NCBI GenBank assembly: GCA_002718735.1
Contig: PBFR01000016.1
Coordinates: forward strand, 1 to 15,705
Origin: Halobacteriovoraceae bacterium
GTDB lineage: Bacteria; Bdellovibrionota; Bacteriovoracia; Bacteriovoracales; Bacteriovoracaceae
Length of the DNA: 15,705 nt
Direction: 5' to 3'
The translations under genes were made by a program, and so were the position numbers. The notes below the pieces were generated by a model. The model did not search any database, was not told the DNA's origin, and worked only from the letters and a program-made list of their open reading frames with translations. How positions within the stretch are numbered: position 1 is the first letter of the stretch; each line of letters begins with the position of its first letter. Below are positions 1 to 7,400 of this stretch, piece by piece.

Positions 1-1418
1 GCAAGGTTACAAGCTGTATCATCTAAGAACATATACTCAGAACATGGATTGGAAGCGTTGATTCTTCCGTCCTCAGGACATGTGTGCCATTCGTTAATTG
101 TGTCGTCGAACTGAACACCAGGGTCAGCCGATTGCCAAGCAGATTCAGAAATCATGCCCCACAACTCTTTTGCTTTAACAGTTCTAATCGTCTTTCCAGT
201 TGTTCTTGAAATAAGCTCCCACTCTTCATCTTTCTCAAGAGCCTTGAAGAATTTGTTTGGAATTCTTACCGAGTTATTGGAGTTCTGACCACTAACAGTA
301 GCATAAGCTTCCGAGTTCCAGTCTGTATCATAAACTTCAAATTCGATATCGGTAAAACCTTGCTTGGCAAGATCAAGACAACGAGAGATGTAGTTCATTG
401 GAACTTGATCAGCACTTGCTTCGCGAATTGCCTTTTTTAGTTCCTTATTGCTCTTTGCACATACTTTTTCAGACTCGCTAAGGCCTGCTTCATTTATTGC
501 TTTAAAGATGTTTGTAAGGTGTTTTTTACAAACTTTTGAGCCGGTTACAAGAGAAGCAACCTTTCTTTCTTCCTTAACTTTCCACTGAATAAAGTCAACG
601 ATATCTGGGTGGTCAAGGTCAAGACATACCATTTTGGCTGCTCTTCTCGTTGTTCCACCTGACTTGATGGCCCCAGCAGCTCTATCACCAATCTTAAGAA
701 AAGACATTAGACCTGATGAAAAGCCTCCACCAGACAAAGTCTCTCCTTCGCCTCTAATGTTTGAGAAGTTAGTGCCTGTACCGGAACCATATTTAAACAA
801 TCTTCCCTCACGAGACCAAAGATCCATGATGCCGCCTTCATTAACAAGGTCGTCTTTAATGGATTGGATGAAACAAGCGTGTGGTTGTGGTCTTTCATAA
901 GCAGAAGTTGAGCTTTTTACCTTACCAGTTTTTGGATCAACATACTTATGGCCCTGAGGACTCCCCTTAATTCCATAAGCAGTGTGAAGTCCAGTATTAA
1001 ACCACTGTGGAGAATTCGGTGCGGCCATTTGGTTTGCAAGCATAAAAGCTAGCTCACCTTGAAATGCGTCAGCGTCTTCTTTTGAATCGAAATAATTATA
1101 TTTTTCACCCCAAGTTCTCCAACAAGAAGAAAGTCTGTCAAAGACTTGTCTTGAATCGGTTTCTGAACCAAGAATCGGATTTCCGTTCTCATCTTGGATT
1201 GTCTTACCTTTTTCATCAAGTTGAGGTACACCAGTTTTTCTGAAGTATTTTTGCGCGATAATATCTGTCGCCACCTGAGACCAAGTGCTTGGTACAGTTA
1301 CTTCCATGGTGGAGTTGCTAGATCCGTCAATATTCTTGACTTCACTTGTTCTTTTCTCAAATTTCATGCCCGCGTACGGACTTTTTCCCTTCCTAGTAAA
1401 AAGACGCTTAATCTTCAC
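1..1418 (-). CDS. nrdJ: Adenosylcobalamin-dependent (class II) ribonucleotide reductase, N-terminal 472 residues, partial
   Basis: Reduces ribonucleotides to deoxyribonucleotides in the cytoplasm, using a B12-generated thiyl radical and no oxygen. I translated the minus strand from a GTG at 1418-1416; it stays open to the window edge, so the C-terminal part is missing. The start is set by an AAGGAG site 6 nt upstream; the next in-frame Met (residue 18) lacks such a site. Visible landmarks are TWSQVATDIIAQKYF (residues 45-59), typical of class II enzymes; HACFIQ (180-185), whose C182 should be the first redox cysteine; SGGTTRRAAKMVCLD (253-267); SGQNSNNSVR (376-385); and NPCSEYMFLDDTACNL (457-472). 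In the last, N457, C459 and E461 match the radical-site triad and C470 the second redox cysteine. No ATP-cone is seen at the N-terminus. Family and mechanism are established knowledge; residue roles are inferred by comparison with class I NrdA. A divergent gene lies upstream, so this is likely a first or only gene of its transcript. Confidence 0.95.
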   Translation of the reverse strand, partial: MKIKRLFTRKGKSPYAGMKFEKRTSEVKNIDGSSNSTMEVTVPSTWSQVATDIIAQKYFRKTGVPQLDEKGKTIQDENGNPILGSETDSRQVFDRLSSCWRTWGEKYNYFDSKEDADAFQGELAFMLANQMAAPNSPQWFNTGLHTAYGIKGSPQGHKYVDPKTGKVKSSTSAYERPQPHACFIQSIKDDLVNEGGIMDLWSREGRLFKYGSGTGTNFSNIRGEGETLSGGGFSSGLMSFLKIGDRAAGAIKSGGTTRRAAKMVCLDLDHPDIVDFIQWKVKEERKVASLVTGSKVCKKHLTNIFKAINEAGLSESEKVCAKSNKELKKAIREASADQVPMNYISRCLDLAKQGFTDIEFEVYDTDWNSEAYATVSGQNSNNSVRIPNKFFKALEKDEEWELISRTTGKTIRTVKAKELWGMISESAWQSADPGVQFDDTINEWHTCPEDGRINASNPCSEYMFLDDTACNL

Positions 1419-1499
1419 TCTCTTCTCCTTAATCTGAATAAATGTATGTTCGACTGTGTTGCTATAACTTAATTAAAAGGGAGCGAAGTTCTTTCGTCA

Positions 1500-1556
1500 A
1501 CACAATATCTGGTTGTTTTTTATCGTCAATTTTATGACAAGCACTACATGTAGTAT
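1500..1556 (-). promoter_or_regulatory. Putative tandem NrdR boxes upstream of nrdJ
   Basis: Two 16-bp elements resemble the NrdR box (approximate consensus aCACwATATaTwGtGt). Box 1 at 1500-1515 reads ACACAATATCTGGTTG; box 2 at 1541-1556 reads GCACTACATGTAGTAT and contains a perfect 12-bp palindrome (ACTACATGTAGT). Each matches about 12 of 16 positions. Their starts are 41 bp apart, close to four helical turns, as expected for cooperative binding on one DNA face. NrdR is the usual repressor of ribonucleotide reductase genes, and the boxes flank the candidate nrdJ promoter. Regulation is inferred; no nrdR gene is in the window. Confidence 0.6.
1502..1529 (-). promoter_or_regulatory. Candidate sigma-70-type promoter of nrdJ
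   Basis: Read on the minus strand, TTGACG (1529-1524) lies 16 bp before TATTGT (1507-1502). The -35 matches 5 of 6 consensus bases and the -10 matches 4 of 6. The -10 lies inside NrdR-like box 1 and the -35 lies between the two boxes, an arrangement fit for repression. The predicted start near 1495 would give a leader of about 75 nt before the GTG. Confidence 0.5.
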
Positions 1557-1737
1557 TAACACTCTGTTCCGTTTAGGATTATATTTTTTAAATCATTGAA
1601 ATCTCATTCTAAAAAAAATCTGGCCTGTATCTAAGTTTTTTAGAACGTCCTAGCGCGGTTGTCGGCCATTTAGATAAATTTTATTTTTGTTTTTTGTCCA
1701 TTTTTCCTGGTATTGGATTTTTACTTGATGATTTAGA

Positions 1738-2490
1738 ATGAGAGAAACTCTAAAGGGGTCTATGTATAGTTTTCTTGTTACCATTCTTATCAGTTCAGCT
1801 CTCTGGGCAAACTTCACTGATAAACAGATTCAATCTTTGCAAAGTAAGTCTCAAATAACTTATCAAGACTTGGCCCATGAAAATCGCGGTTGTCCAGAAA
1901 ACTCAATATGCTCCAAAGAAATGGGCGATAAAATGATTCAATGGGATCGTTTTATGAAGTCGCTAGATCCTATAGATGTTAAGAGTCTGGAGGCCTACAG
2001 ACTCAAGCATGGAATACCTGTTTCATTTCTCATTAAAAAAGGCGGCATACTTGGAATAGACCCAATCCTATATAAGTCAAGGTGTGCTCACCACAACCCA
2101 AAAGATTCAAAACAGGCCGTATTCAAAGGCATGCAATTCTTTAGGAACAACCCCAATAGTGAACTTGTTCACTTTGACTCCGCGTGGCTTGGAGAGACGA
2201 AGTACGAGCTACCATTTGAAGATATCCCCATCATGGTAAAAGATAAGCGTCTTGTGGTGGTAAGAGATCATGAGAACAAGTTCTTTCACCTCGGAATTGA
2301 TGAGAAGGGAAAGTGGAAGGTCATCAGTCCTCAGAAGAGCGAGATTAGAATGGCGATGCAAACAATTGAGAACACTGAGTGCGAGGAGGTTAAGCCCGGT
2401 GCTCTACATCTAAAAACATTTTGCAAGAAAATCTGGAATTCGGATATAAAAGGCCCACAAACAATTAGACTCTCGTGGGCATGTCATTGA
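1738..2490 (+). CDS. Unrecognised exported protein
   Basis: I do not recognise this family. The N-terminus has a hydrophobic signal peptide (YSFLVTILISSALWA) with likely cleavage near residue 24, so the mature protein of about 226 residues should be periplasmic or secreted. Mature cysteines sit in CPENSIC, RCAHH, ECEEV, FCKK and a terminal SWACH, which would allow disulfides. There is no obvious repeat, membrane segment or catalytic motif. The start is uncertain. The ATG at 1738 gives a basic n-region (MRETLKGS) but has no clear ribosome-binding site. The in-frame ATG at 1762 has AAAGGGG just upstream but leaves an uncharged n-region. The gene is convergent with the lipoprotein gene downstream, with 6 bp between stops and no evident terminator. 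Confidence 0.75.
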   Translation: MRETLKGSMYSFLVTILISSALWANFTDKQIQSLQSKSQITYQDLAHENRGCPENSICSKEMGDKMIQWDRFMKSLDPIDVKSLEAYRLKHGIPVSFLIKKGGILGIDPILYKSRCAHHNPKDSKQAVFKGMQFFRNNPNSELVHFDSAWLGETKYELPFEDIPIMVKDKRLVVVRDHENKFFHLGIDEKGKWKVISPQKSEIRMAMQTIENTECEEVKPGALHLKTFCKKIWNSDIKGPQTIRLSWACH

Positions 2491-2496
2491 TACTTT

Positions 2497-3216
2497 CTAT
2501 TCAATAACTCTTAGGAAATTCATTCTTGTAAAAGAGCTTTTTTCACTATCTGAGTAACAAACAGAGGCATGACTTCTTTGGGTGACGACACCTCTTAGAC
2601 GGTCTTGAAGATCGGCATTTACTGCATAGAAGTTAACTTCTTTTATCTTGTAATTGGCGCCACTCGCTTGAGTACCACTTTCAATATAAATACAATTAAC
2701 TTCAGTGTCCAAACATCTACTATCACCTTCAGAGAAGGCATAGATCCAATACGGGTTGGCACCAGTCTTTACAACTCTAGAGGGCTTAACACTTCTAGAG
2801 AGTGCTGTTTCAACGTGGTCGCATATGTCGGCCATTTCATCCCTATCATCGACTATAATATTTTTAAATGGAGACTGCTCACTAGAGCTGAAAGTTAGAA
2901 GATTGCCACGATCCTCAATTCCAAGTTGAAAATTTGGAATTGAGAAGTTTTCATCGCTAGAGCAAGTTTTCTTTGATCCATTGTATTCGACTTTAACACC
3001 TTGGCTGGCAAAACCTCTAAATAAAGATTTCTTTGCTTTCAGGTCAACACAAAGCGTTCTAATTGTATTTGCTTCAGTAGAGCTCAAGGTTTCGCTAGTT
3101 TCAATTGAGCGTACTTTGTCCAATCTCTCATTCAAATCCTTGTCTTCATCAATTGGAACTCCAGCCCCACAAGACGCGAGCACTAAGCTTATAAGAGTAA
3201 AAACGGCATTCTTCAT
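2497..3216 (-). CDS. Unrecognised lipoprotein
   Basis: The 239-residue product starts with a lipoprotein signal peptide: a short basic n-region, a hydrophobic core and the lipobox LASC, with C16 as the predicted lipidated residue followed by Gly. The mature part begins acidic (IDEDKDLNERLDK) and contains several further cysteines (KTCSSD, DICDHVE, SRCLDTEVNC, SVCYSDS), so disulfides are possible. I recognise no domain. The ATG is 2 nt after the stop of the upstream lipoprotein gene, and AAGGAA just before it overlaps that gene's last codons, so translation is probably coupled. It is the last gene of an apparent three-gene transcript of envelope proteins. The lipobox is clear; the role is unknown. 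Confidence 0.8.
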   Translation of the reverse strand: MKNAVFTLISLVLASCGAGVPIDEDKDLNERLDKVRSIETSETLSSTEANTIRTLCVDLKAKKSLFRGFASQGVKVEYNGSKKTCSSDENFSIPNFQLGIEDRGNLLTFSSSEQSPFKNIIVDDRDEMADICDHVETALSRSVKPSRVVKTGANPYWIYAFSEGDSRCLDTEVNCIYIESGTQASGANYKIKEVNFYAVNADLQDRLRGVVTQRSHASVCYSDSEKSSFTRMNFLRVIE

Positions 3217-3218
3217 TA

Positions 3219-4040
3219 TTATTCCTTTATGTAGGATATATTTTTGCTGGAGTGCTTAAGTCTGTCAACATAGCCCCTAAACCACTGGGCATTTAGCTTT
3301 TTGAACATTTGGGTTTCAAAGTAGTCTGGACCTTTGGTGCCCCCAATTTTAATACTGTCTAACAAGTAGTAGTTTGTCACAGGCGTTACTTTTAGAAGTG
3401 CCGCCAAGGCCTTCTCAGTTTGATTAAAACTATTGTCAGTAGAATAATATTGAGAGTAATTTCTAAAAACAAAATACCCTTCACTGGAACCAGTTTCACA
3501 TAGGTCTCTTATTTCATTTTTGGTTATCTTGTAATAATTTCTAAAAGTCTCTTGAACTGTTTCAGTATCTACAAAACTCTCTTCTTTAATATATGTGTAT
3601 AGATCTTTTTCACCATCCACCGGCAATGCCAACATAGGGTTTGAAAGAACTTGTGAAGAGGCCGCCAGGGCCTTCCAGTCTTTTACAAGGCTAAATTTTT
3701 GTGAATCTTTGTGCAACTGCTTCCCGTAGGTCAATAAATGATTATGAAAGGCCGGACAGTAGTTTTTATTAGATTGGGCAATGCCTAAAATCTTTTCCAT
3801 TTTAAGTTTTTGTTTATACATGCCTAAGAAGTAGGCCTCTTTGTCATTGAGTGAGTCTTCTGAAACTGAGGCAATCGATCTAGAACGTCTTGTTTCACTA
3901 AGCTCTGAATAGAAAAACTGCGGTTTTTCATAAGATTCCTGCTCAAGCTTCACCCGCTTATATTTAACATTTAATAAATTCGGTGACTTAGTTGCGCATG
4001 ATGCAAGAAATAAACAGAAAAATAGTGGAACAAACTTCAT
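3219..4040 (-). CDS. Unrecognised lipoprotein, middle gene of an envelope-protein set
   Basis: This 273-residue product has a signal peptide (MKFVPLFFCLFLASC) with lipobox LASC; C15 is the predicted lipidation site and is followed by Ala-Thr, which does not suggest inner-membrane retention. The mature part is hydrophilic and rich in Lys, Ser and Tyr, with a mainly helical look in the middle (for example KEAYFLGMYKQKLKMEK). I recognise no enzymatic motif or known family. A strong ribosome-binding site (GGGGAGGT) precedes the ATG by about 3 nt. It lies 42 nt downstream of the exported coiled protein and 2 nt upstream of the next lipoprotein, so the three are likely co-transcribed. Function unknown. 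Confidence 0.8.
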   Translation of the reverse strand: MKFVPLFFCLFLASCATKSPNLLNVKYKRVKLEQESYEKPQFFYSELSETRRSRSIASVSEDSLNDKEAYFLGMYKQKLKMEKILGIAQSNKNYCPAFHNHLLTYGKQLHKDSQKFSLVKDWKALAASSQVLSNPMLALPVDGEKDLYTYIKEESFVDTETVQETFRNYYKITKNEIRDLCETGSSEGYFVFRNYSQYYSTDNSFNQTEKALAALLKVTPVTNYYLLDSIKIGGTKGPDYFETQMFKKLNAQWFRGYVDRLKHSSKNISYIKE

Positions 4041-4082
4041 AGGACCTCCCCTATATTACTTATCGGACTGATCAGATAAAAG

Positions 4083-5510
4083 TTAATTACTTTCAGTTAA
4101 AGACATTTCGTGTGCAGCGGACAAGATCTCTATGACCTCTTGCGATTCTTTGTCGACAACTCCCATGTACTCAACAAGAACCTCAGTTTCGTCTTCATCG
4201 TCTTGTGCTTCTGTGGGATCGGGTAGATCTAGGTCTTGTAATTGGTCTGCCTTTTTCGGGCTATAATTGAAATACGCCCAACCACCTGCTCCAAGTGCCA
4301 TAAGAGCTATGAACTTATAAGCACCCCTGGCGTCCTCTCCACCTATTGGCCCAAGTTTTTTTGCAATCTCTTTTGCTTGTTGGATCTGTTCGTAGACACG
4401 TGGATCGCTAAGCTGTGCTTGCTTTTCAATGACGGCCAACATCTCCTGATACTTACCTTGGCGAAGCCTTGCTACATTTATCCAAAATCTTAAAGGGTCA
4501 ATATCTTGAAGCTCTTTTTTAGCTTTTCTAAGCTTCGCCTGAGCACCTTGATCTGAGTTGTGGGCCACCCGATTGACAATTGTACGATGGACATCTTTGT
4601 ATTCTTTATTAAAAACTGATTCAAAAAGTTTTACCACTACGTTTCTTTGTGCCCACGACATCCTACTAGTCGCGGTCAATAGTTTATCTAGGAGTCTAAA
4701 CTTGTTGATGTACATTAAAACTAGGGCCATGCCTTCGTTCATAAACTCCCTTTTTCTGGCAACTAGAATCGCTTCAGGGTGGGAGTTAAACACACCTCTA
4801 ACATACTCTAAAGAAAGTGATTGTCTTCCAGGTGCCAGTCTTCCAATGTGATTTGAGAGCGACTCAGAAGATAGTCCAACGCTCTCCTGGAACTTTTTGA
4901 TAGTGTCCCTGCATAGGCCGTCACAATGATCTTTGCCTTGCAACTCACTTAATGATTTTCTTACCAGGTTGTACTCATCAAAATATGCGCCTAAGTTTCG
5001 ATAGTGTCGCTTTAGAATTTTTTCGACTCTTTTAAGTTCCCGCTCTACATTGGCGGAATTTCCAATTCGACCTGACGACTCTGCCACCAAATAAGGCGAG
5101 ATACCGAAGTCTTCTAGAAATTTTGTAGGGTTTTTAATATCAGTCTTATGAGCAATACGTAGAGCCTTAGCAAGTACGGAGTAGTTATTGATTACTAGAA
5201 CCGAAGTTTCAACAGTATCAAACAAAGACTTGTAAACACCAATAGTATCGTGAAGTTTGCCCGAAAGAAACTTCTCCTCTACCTGTTCAAACTTTGCTAA
5301 GGCCTTCCTAGTTTTGGTGGGAGCTAAGAGTTCTTCTCCATTGGTATGTGCTCTTAACTTTTGGGACATTCTTTCCAGCTTATTGATACGATCCACACTC
5401 TGAAGGTCGGCACCATAAATGTTAGCGATGTTTTCTCTAAACATCAGCTCACAGAACTCCTGAGAGAAAGCACTAAACGAAATCAAAAGTAAAAGAATGA
5501 GGTTTTTCAT
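4083..5510 (-). CDS. Unrecognised exported helical protein with C-terminal membrane segment and acidic tail
   Basis: The 475-residue product starts with a classic signal peptide (MKNLILLLLISFSAFS), cleavage near residue 16. The long middle part (about 20-390) is charged and looks mostly alpha-helical, with stretches such as RELKRVEKILKRHYR and AKLRKAKKELQDID, and a small Cys pair in HCDGLC. One hydrophobic segment at about 397-415 (FIALMALGAGGWAYF) looks transmembrane. It is followed by a basic YSPKK and a roughly 55-residue acidic tail containing DDEDETE. The topology this suggests is a large periplasmic helical domain anchored by one helix, with the tail in the cytoplasm. I recognise no family. 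The site before the ATG is weak (AAGAG, very close). It heads a minus-strand set with two lipoproteins and diverges from the EVE gene. Confidence 0.8.
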   Translation of the reverse strand: MKNLILLLLISFSAFSQEFCELMFRENIANIYGADLQSVDRINKLERMSQKLRAHTNGEELLAPTKTRKALAKFEQVEEKFLSGKLHDTIGVYKSLFDTVETSVLVINNYSVLAKALRIAHKTDIKNPTKFLEDFGISPYLVAESSGRIGNSANVERELKRVEKILKRHYRNLGAYFDEYNLVRKSLSELQGKDHCDGLCRDTIKKFQESVGLSSESLSNHIGRLAPGRQSLSLEYVRGVFNSHPEAILVARKREFMNEGMALVLMYINKFRLLDKLLTATSRMSWAQRNVVVKLFESVFNKEYKDVHRTIVNRVAHNSDQGAQAKLRKAKKELQDIDPLRFWINVARLRQGKYQEMLAVIEKQAQLSDPRVYEQIQQAKEIAKKLGPIGGEDARGAYKFIALMALGAGGWAYFNYSPKKADQLQDLDLPDPTEAQDDEDETEVLVEYMGVVDKESQEVIEILSAAHEMSLTESN

Positions 5511-5532
5511 CTCTTGCCGTATCGGATATAAT
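5504..5532 (+). promoter_or_regulatory. Candidate promoter of the EVE-domain gene
   Basis: A perfect -10 TATAAT (5527-5532) is preceded at 17 bp by TTTTCA (5504-5509), which matches 4 of 6 bases of the -35 consensus. A start near 5539 leaves a short leader with AAGGA before the ATG at 5566. The -35 overlaps the first codons of the divergent gene that starts at 5510. Confidence 0.55.
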
Positions 5533-5565
5533 GGGTAAAAAGTTGACTAAAAAAGGACTAACACT

Positions 5566-6024
5566 ATGAAATATTGGCTATTTAAGTCCGAACCTGACGA
5601 GTTTTCTATTGATGATTTGAAGGCCTCAGGCACCACCGCTTGGGAGGGTGTTAGAAACTACCAGGCCAGAAATTTCATGAGAGATGAATGTAAAAAGGGC
5701 GACCTCGTACTTTTTTACCACTCTAGTTGTAAAGAGATTGGCGTAGCTGGCGTGGCAGCGGTGTCCAAAGAGTCGTTCCCAGATAGTAGCCAATTTAATG
5801 AGGACTCTCCCTATTTTGACAAAAAATCCAGTAAAGACAAACCGAGATGGTTTTGCTGCGAAGTTAAATTTGAAAAGAAATTTAAAAAGGTAGTTCCTCT
5901 TAAAGAAATCAAAGAAAATAAAAAGCTTAAAGATATGTATCTAGTTCAAAAAGGTTCCAGACTATCGGTCCAACCTGTCAAAGAAGATGAGTTTAAAGAG
6001 GTCCTGGAGATGTCCAGGACCTAA
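5566..6024 (+). CDS. EVE-domain (PUA-like, thymocyte nuclear protein 1 family) protein
   Basis: This is a single-domain EVE protein of 152 residues, the usual size for stand-alone bacterial members. Diagnostic stretches are the start KYWLFKSEPDEFSIDDL (2-18), TAWEGVRNYQARNFMR (24-39), the strand KKGDLVLFYHSS (43-54), the AVSKESFPD region, PRWFCCEVKF, and the C-terminal LVQKGSRLSVQPV. EVE domains share the PUA fold and are thought to bind modified bases in nucleic acid; the ligand of this subfamily is not settled. It is cytoplasmic with no signal peptide. A ribosome-binding site AAGGA precedes the ATG by 9 nt. The gene stands alone on the plus strand, divergent from one envelope gene and convergent with the carboxypeptidase, with a terminator hairpin at its end. 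The family is clear; the cellular role is not shown by context. Confidence 0.92.
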   Translation: MKYWLFKSEPDEFSIDDLKASGTTAWEGVRNYQARNFMRDECKKGDLVLFYHSSCKEIGVAGVAAVSKESFPDSSQFNEDSPYFDKKSSKDKPRWFCCEVKFEKKFKKVVPLKEIKENKKLKDMYLVQKGSRLSVQPVKEDEFKEVLEMSRT

Positions 6025-6031
6025 GTTTTCT
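6000..6031 (+). terminator. Intrinsic-terminator-like hairpin inside the 3' end of the EVE gene
   Basis: A perfect 8-bp inverted repeat, GGTCCTGG (6000-6007) and CCAGGACC (6014-6021), with a 6-nt loop, is followed by the stop codon and TTTT (6026-6029). The stem lies in the last codons. On the minus strand the stem is followed only by TCTTT, so it may also weakly stop transcription from the convergent carboxypeptidase gene, whose stop is 6 nt away. Confidence 0.65.
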
Positions 6032-7331
6032 AGATTTGAGTGTAGTTGCCATTTGCTTTTGAAACTCCAAATTCTACGTTTGTTTCAAAAGATGTTTTTT
6101 TGCCTGCGGAATTGACTTCAAAACGATATTTTCCAGGAGCTAAAACCTTGTAAAACTCCCCTCTTGAAAAGCCATAACTTCCCAAGTTCTTTCTTTCTGG
6201 TGAGAGCTTTGTAATCTTAACAGTTCCTTCAGTCTTAGAACTTTTAAACTTAAATCCTGCACCTTGATGGATAGATTCGGCAAAGACCATCATGCTTTCT
6301 TTGTTGTCTTCATAATGGCCTTTAATATCACTGTAATTTGGCCATTTTGAGTCAGAAAGCTCAACAGTAACCTGAAGATCGTTATGCCAAAAATAAGACC
6401 AATCCTGCATGCCTCCGTGTAATTTATACCAGTCAGCACCGTTGGTAACACCATCCTTAAACTCCCTTGAAGTTCTCATTGGATAGTTCTCTTGTGCGTA
6501 CCTTAAAGACAACTCCCTAACCAGTGCATCCAATGGATGCCTGTCATGGGTTGAGTCCCATGGATAGTTAACAACTACCGCCCCGCCATGAAAGTTGGCT
6601 GAAAGGGCAAAGTTGCGCTTAGTGTGAAGCTTCATTACGGCCACAGTCTCAGGCTGTCTTTTAGTCCATGTATTGGCATCACCCTTTGTCCAGTCCGGAA
6701 AGTTTCTATTTAGATCAACCCAATTTGCATTTCCACGTCTTTTTCTTTTGGATCCGTCAGGGTTCATACTAGGCATGATAAATAGCTCAGTGTTATTAAT
6801 CAAAGAGGTTATCCGGGCATCTTTGCCATAACCCTCAAGAAGGTCTTTAATGAAGAATTGAGTCAATTCTCTTCCAGTAATCTCGTTTCCATGCATGCTT
6901 GAGATATATTTAAATTCAGGCTCAGTCTCGTCTACGCTTACATTGTCAGAGATCTTTACCATCCAAAGTTCTCTACCTTCAACTGTCTTCCCGATAGACT
7001 CAAGTGACATAATATCAGGGTATTTCTTGGCAAGTAACTTCAATGAGCTCGTGATTTGTTCAAATGTGGGATATCCAGAATTAGAAAAGGATTTTGAGTG
7101 CTTATGAACACTTTGAACCGTGCTATGCTTAACACCCAATTGTTCTAACCACTTCTTAGTTCCTTTGGGACCATATAGCTCAAAGCCCTCAGGCGAAACG
7201 TGATCAATGGTCAGCTCTACTCTGCTTGATGCAATCTTTAAGAAATCTGGCTCAAGCACAAAGAGCTGCTCTTCAACGACAGCGGAATGGGCCATACAGG
7301 AAAGTACTAGACCTATAAAAAGTTTAAACAT
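6030..7331 (-). CDS. Exported M14-family zinc carboxypeptidase with C-terminal transthyretin-like domain
   Basis: The 433-residue enzyme removes C-terminal residues from peptides. Signal peptide at 1-17 (cleavage near MAHSA), then a likely pro-region to about 85. The catalytic M14 domain (about 88-355) shows the zinc ligands in HGNE (H147, E150) and H248 in NFHGG. Substrate-binding residues appear in DLNRNF (N208, R209), Y313 lies in GMQDWSYF, and E324 in VTVELS is the catalytic glutamate. The set resembles the carboxypeptidase D/M/N/E branch. A small beta-rich domain at about 360-425 fits the regulatory-like domain of that branch. All key residues are present, so it should be active in the periplasm or outside the cell. 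GGGAGGAT sits before the ATG. It has its own promoter downstream of bamB. A digestive role in a predator is only inference. Confidence 0.93.
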   Translation of the reverse strand: MFKLFIGLVLSCMAHSAVVEEQLFVLEPDFLKIASSRVELTIDHVSPEGFELYGPKGTKKWLEQLGVKHSTVQSVHKHSKSFSNSGYPTFEQITSSLKLLAKKYPDIMSLESIGKTVEGRELWMVKISDNVSVDETEPEFKYISSMHGNEITGRELTQFFIKDLLEGYGKDARITSLINNTELFIMPSMNPDGSKRKRRGNANWVDLNRNFPDWTKGDANTWTKRQPETVAVMKLHTKRNFALSANFHGGAVVVNYPWDSTHDRHPLDALVRELSLRYAQENYPMRTSREFKDGVTNGADWYKLHGGMQDWSYFWHNDLQVTVELSDSKWPNYSDIKGHYEDNKESMMVFAESIHQGAGFKFKSSKTEGTVKITKLSPERKNLGSYGFSRGEFYKVLAPGKYRFEVNSAGKKTSFETNVEFGVSKANGNYTQI

Positions 7332-7363
7332 TCATCCTCCCAAGGCCTTTCAACCTATATGAG

Positions 7364-7393
7364 TTTATAAAAAATATAAAGAGAGCCTGTAAA
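7364..7393 (-). promoter_or_regulatory. Candidate promoter of the M14 carboxypeptidase gene
   Basis: On the minus strand TTTACA (7393-7388, 5 of 6 -35 consensus bases) lies 18 bp before TATAAA (7369-7364, 5 of 6). It sits in the 69-bp gap after bamB, so the carboxypeptidase can be transcribed separately from the yfgM-bamB pair. The leader would be about 25 nt. Confidence 0.6.
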
Positions 7394-7400
7394 TAAGAGA

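Larger units (their letters stand above)
1419..1737. other. Divergent intergenic region between nrdJ and an exported-protein gene
   Basis: This 319-bp spacer contains the nrdJ ribosome-binding site (AAGGAG, 1430-1425), the candidate nrdJ promoter and the two NrdR-like boxes. Because nrdJ uses B12, I looked for a cobalamin riboswitch core in the nrdJ leader and saw no B12-box-like sequence. The part nearest the plus-strand gene (about 1560-1737) is rich in T and A runs. I see no small ORF or clear hairpin there, and no convincing plus-strand promoter. Confidence 0.6.

Noticed and set aside
634..900. Plus-strand ORF of 88 codons
   Set aside because: It lies wholly within nrdJ, whose family motifs are plain on the minus strand.
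1419..1500. Cobalamin riboswitch before the B12-dependent reductase
   Set aside because: No B12-box-like sequence or matching set of stems is visible in the leader, and about 75 nt is too short for that class.
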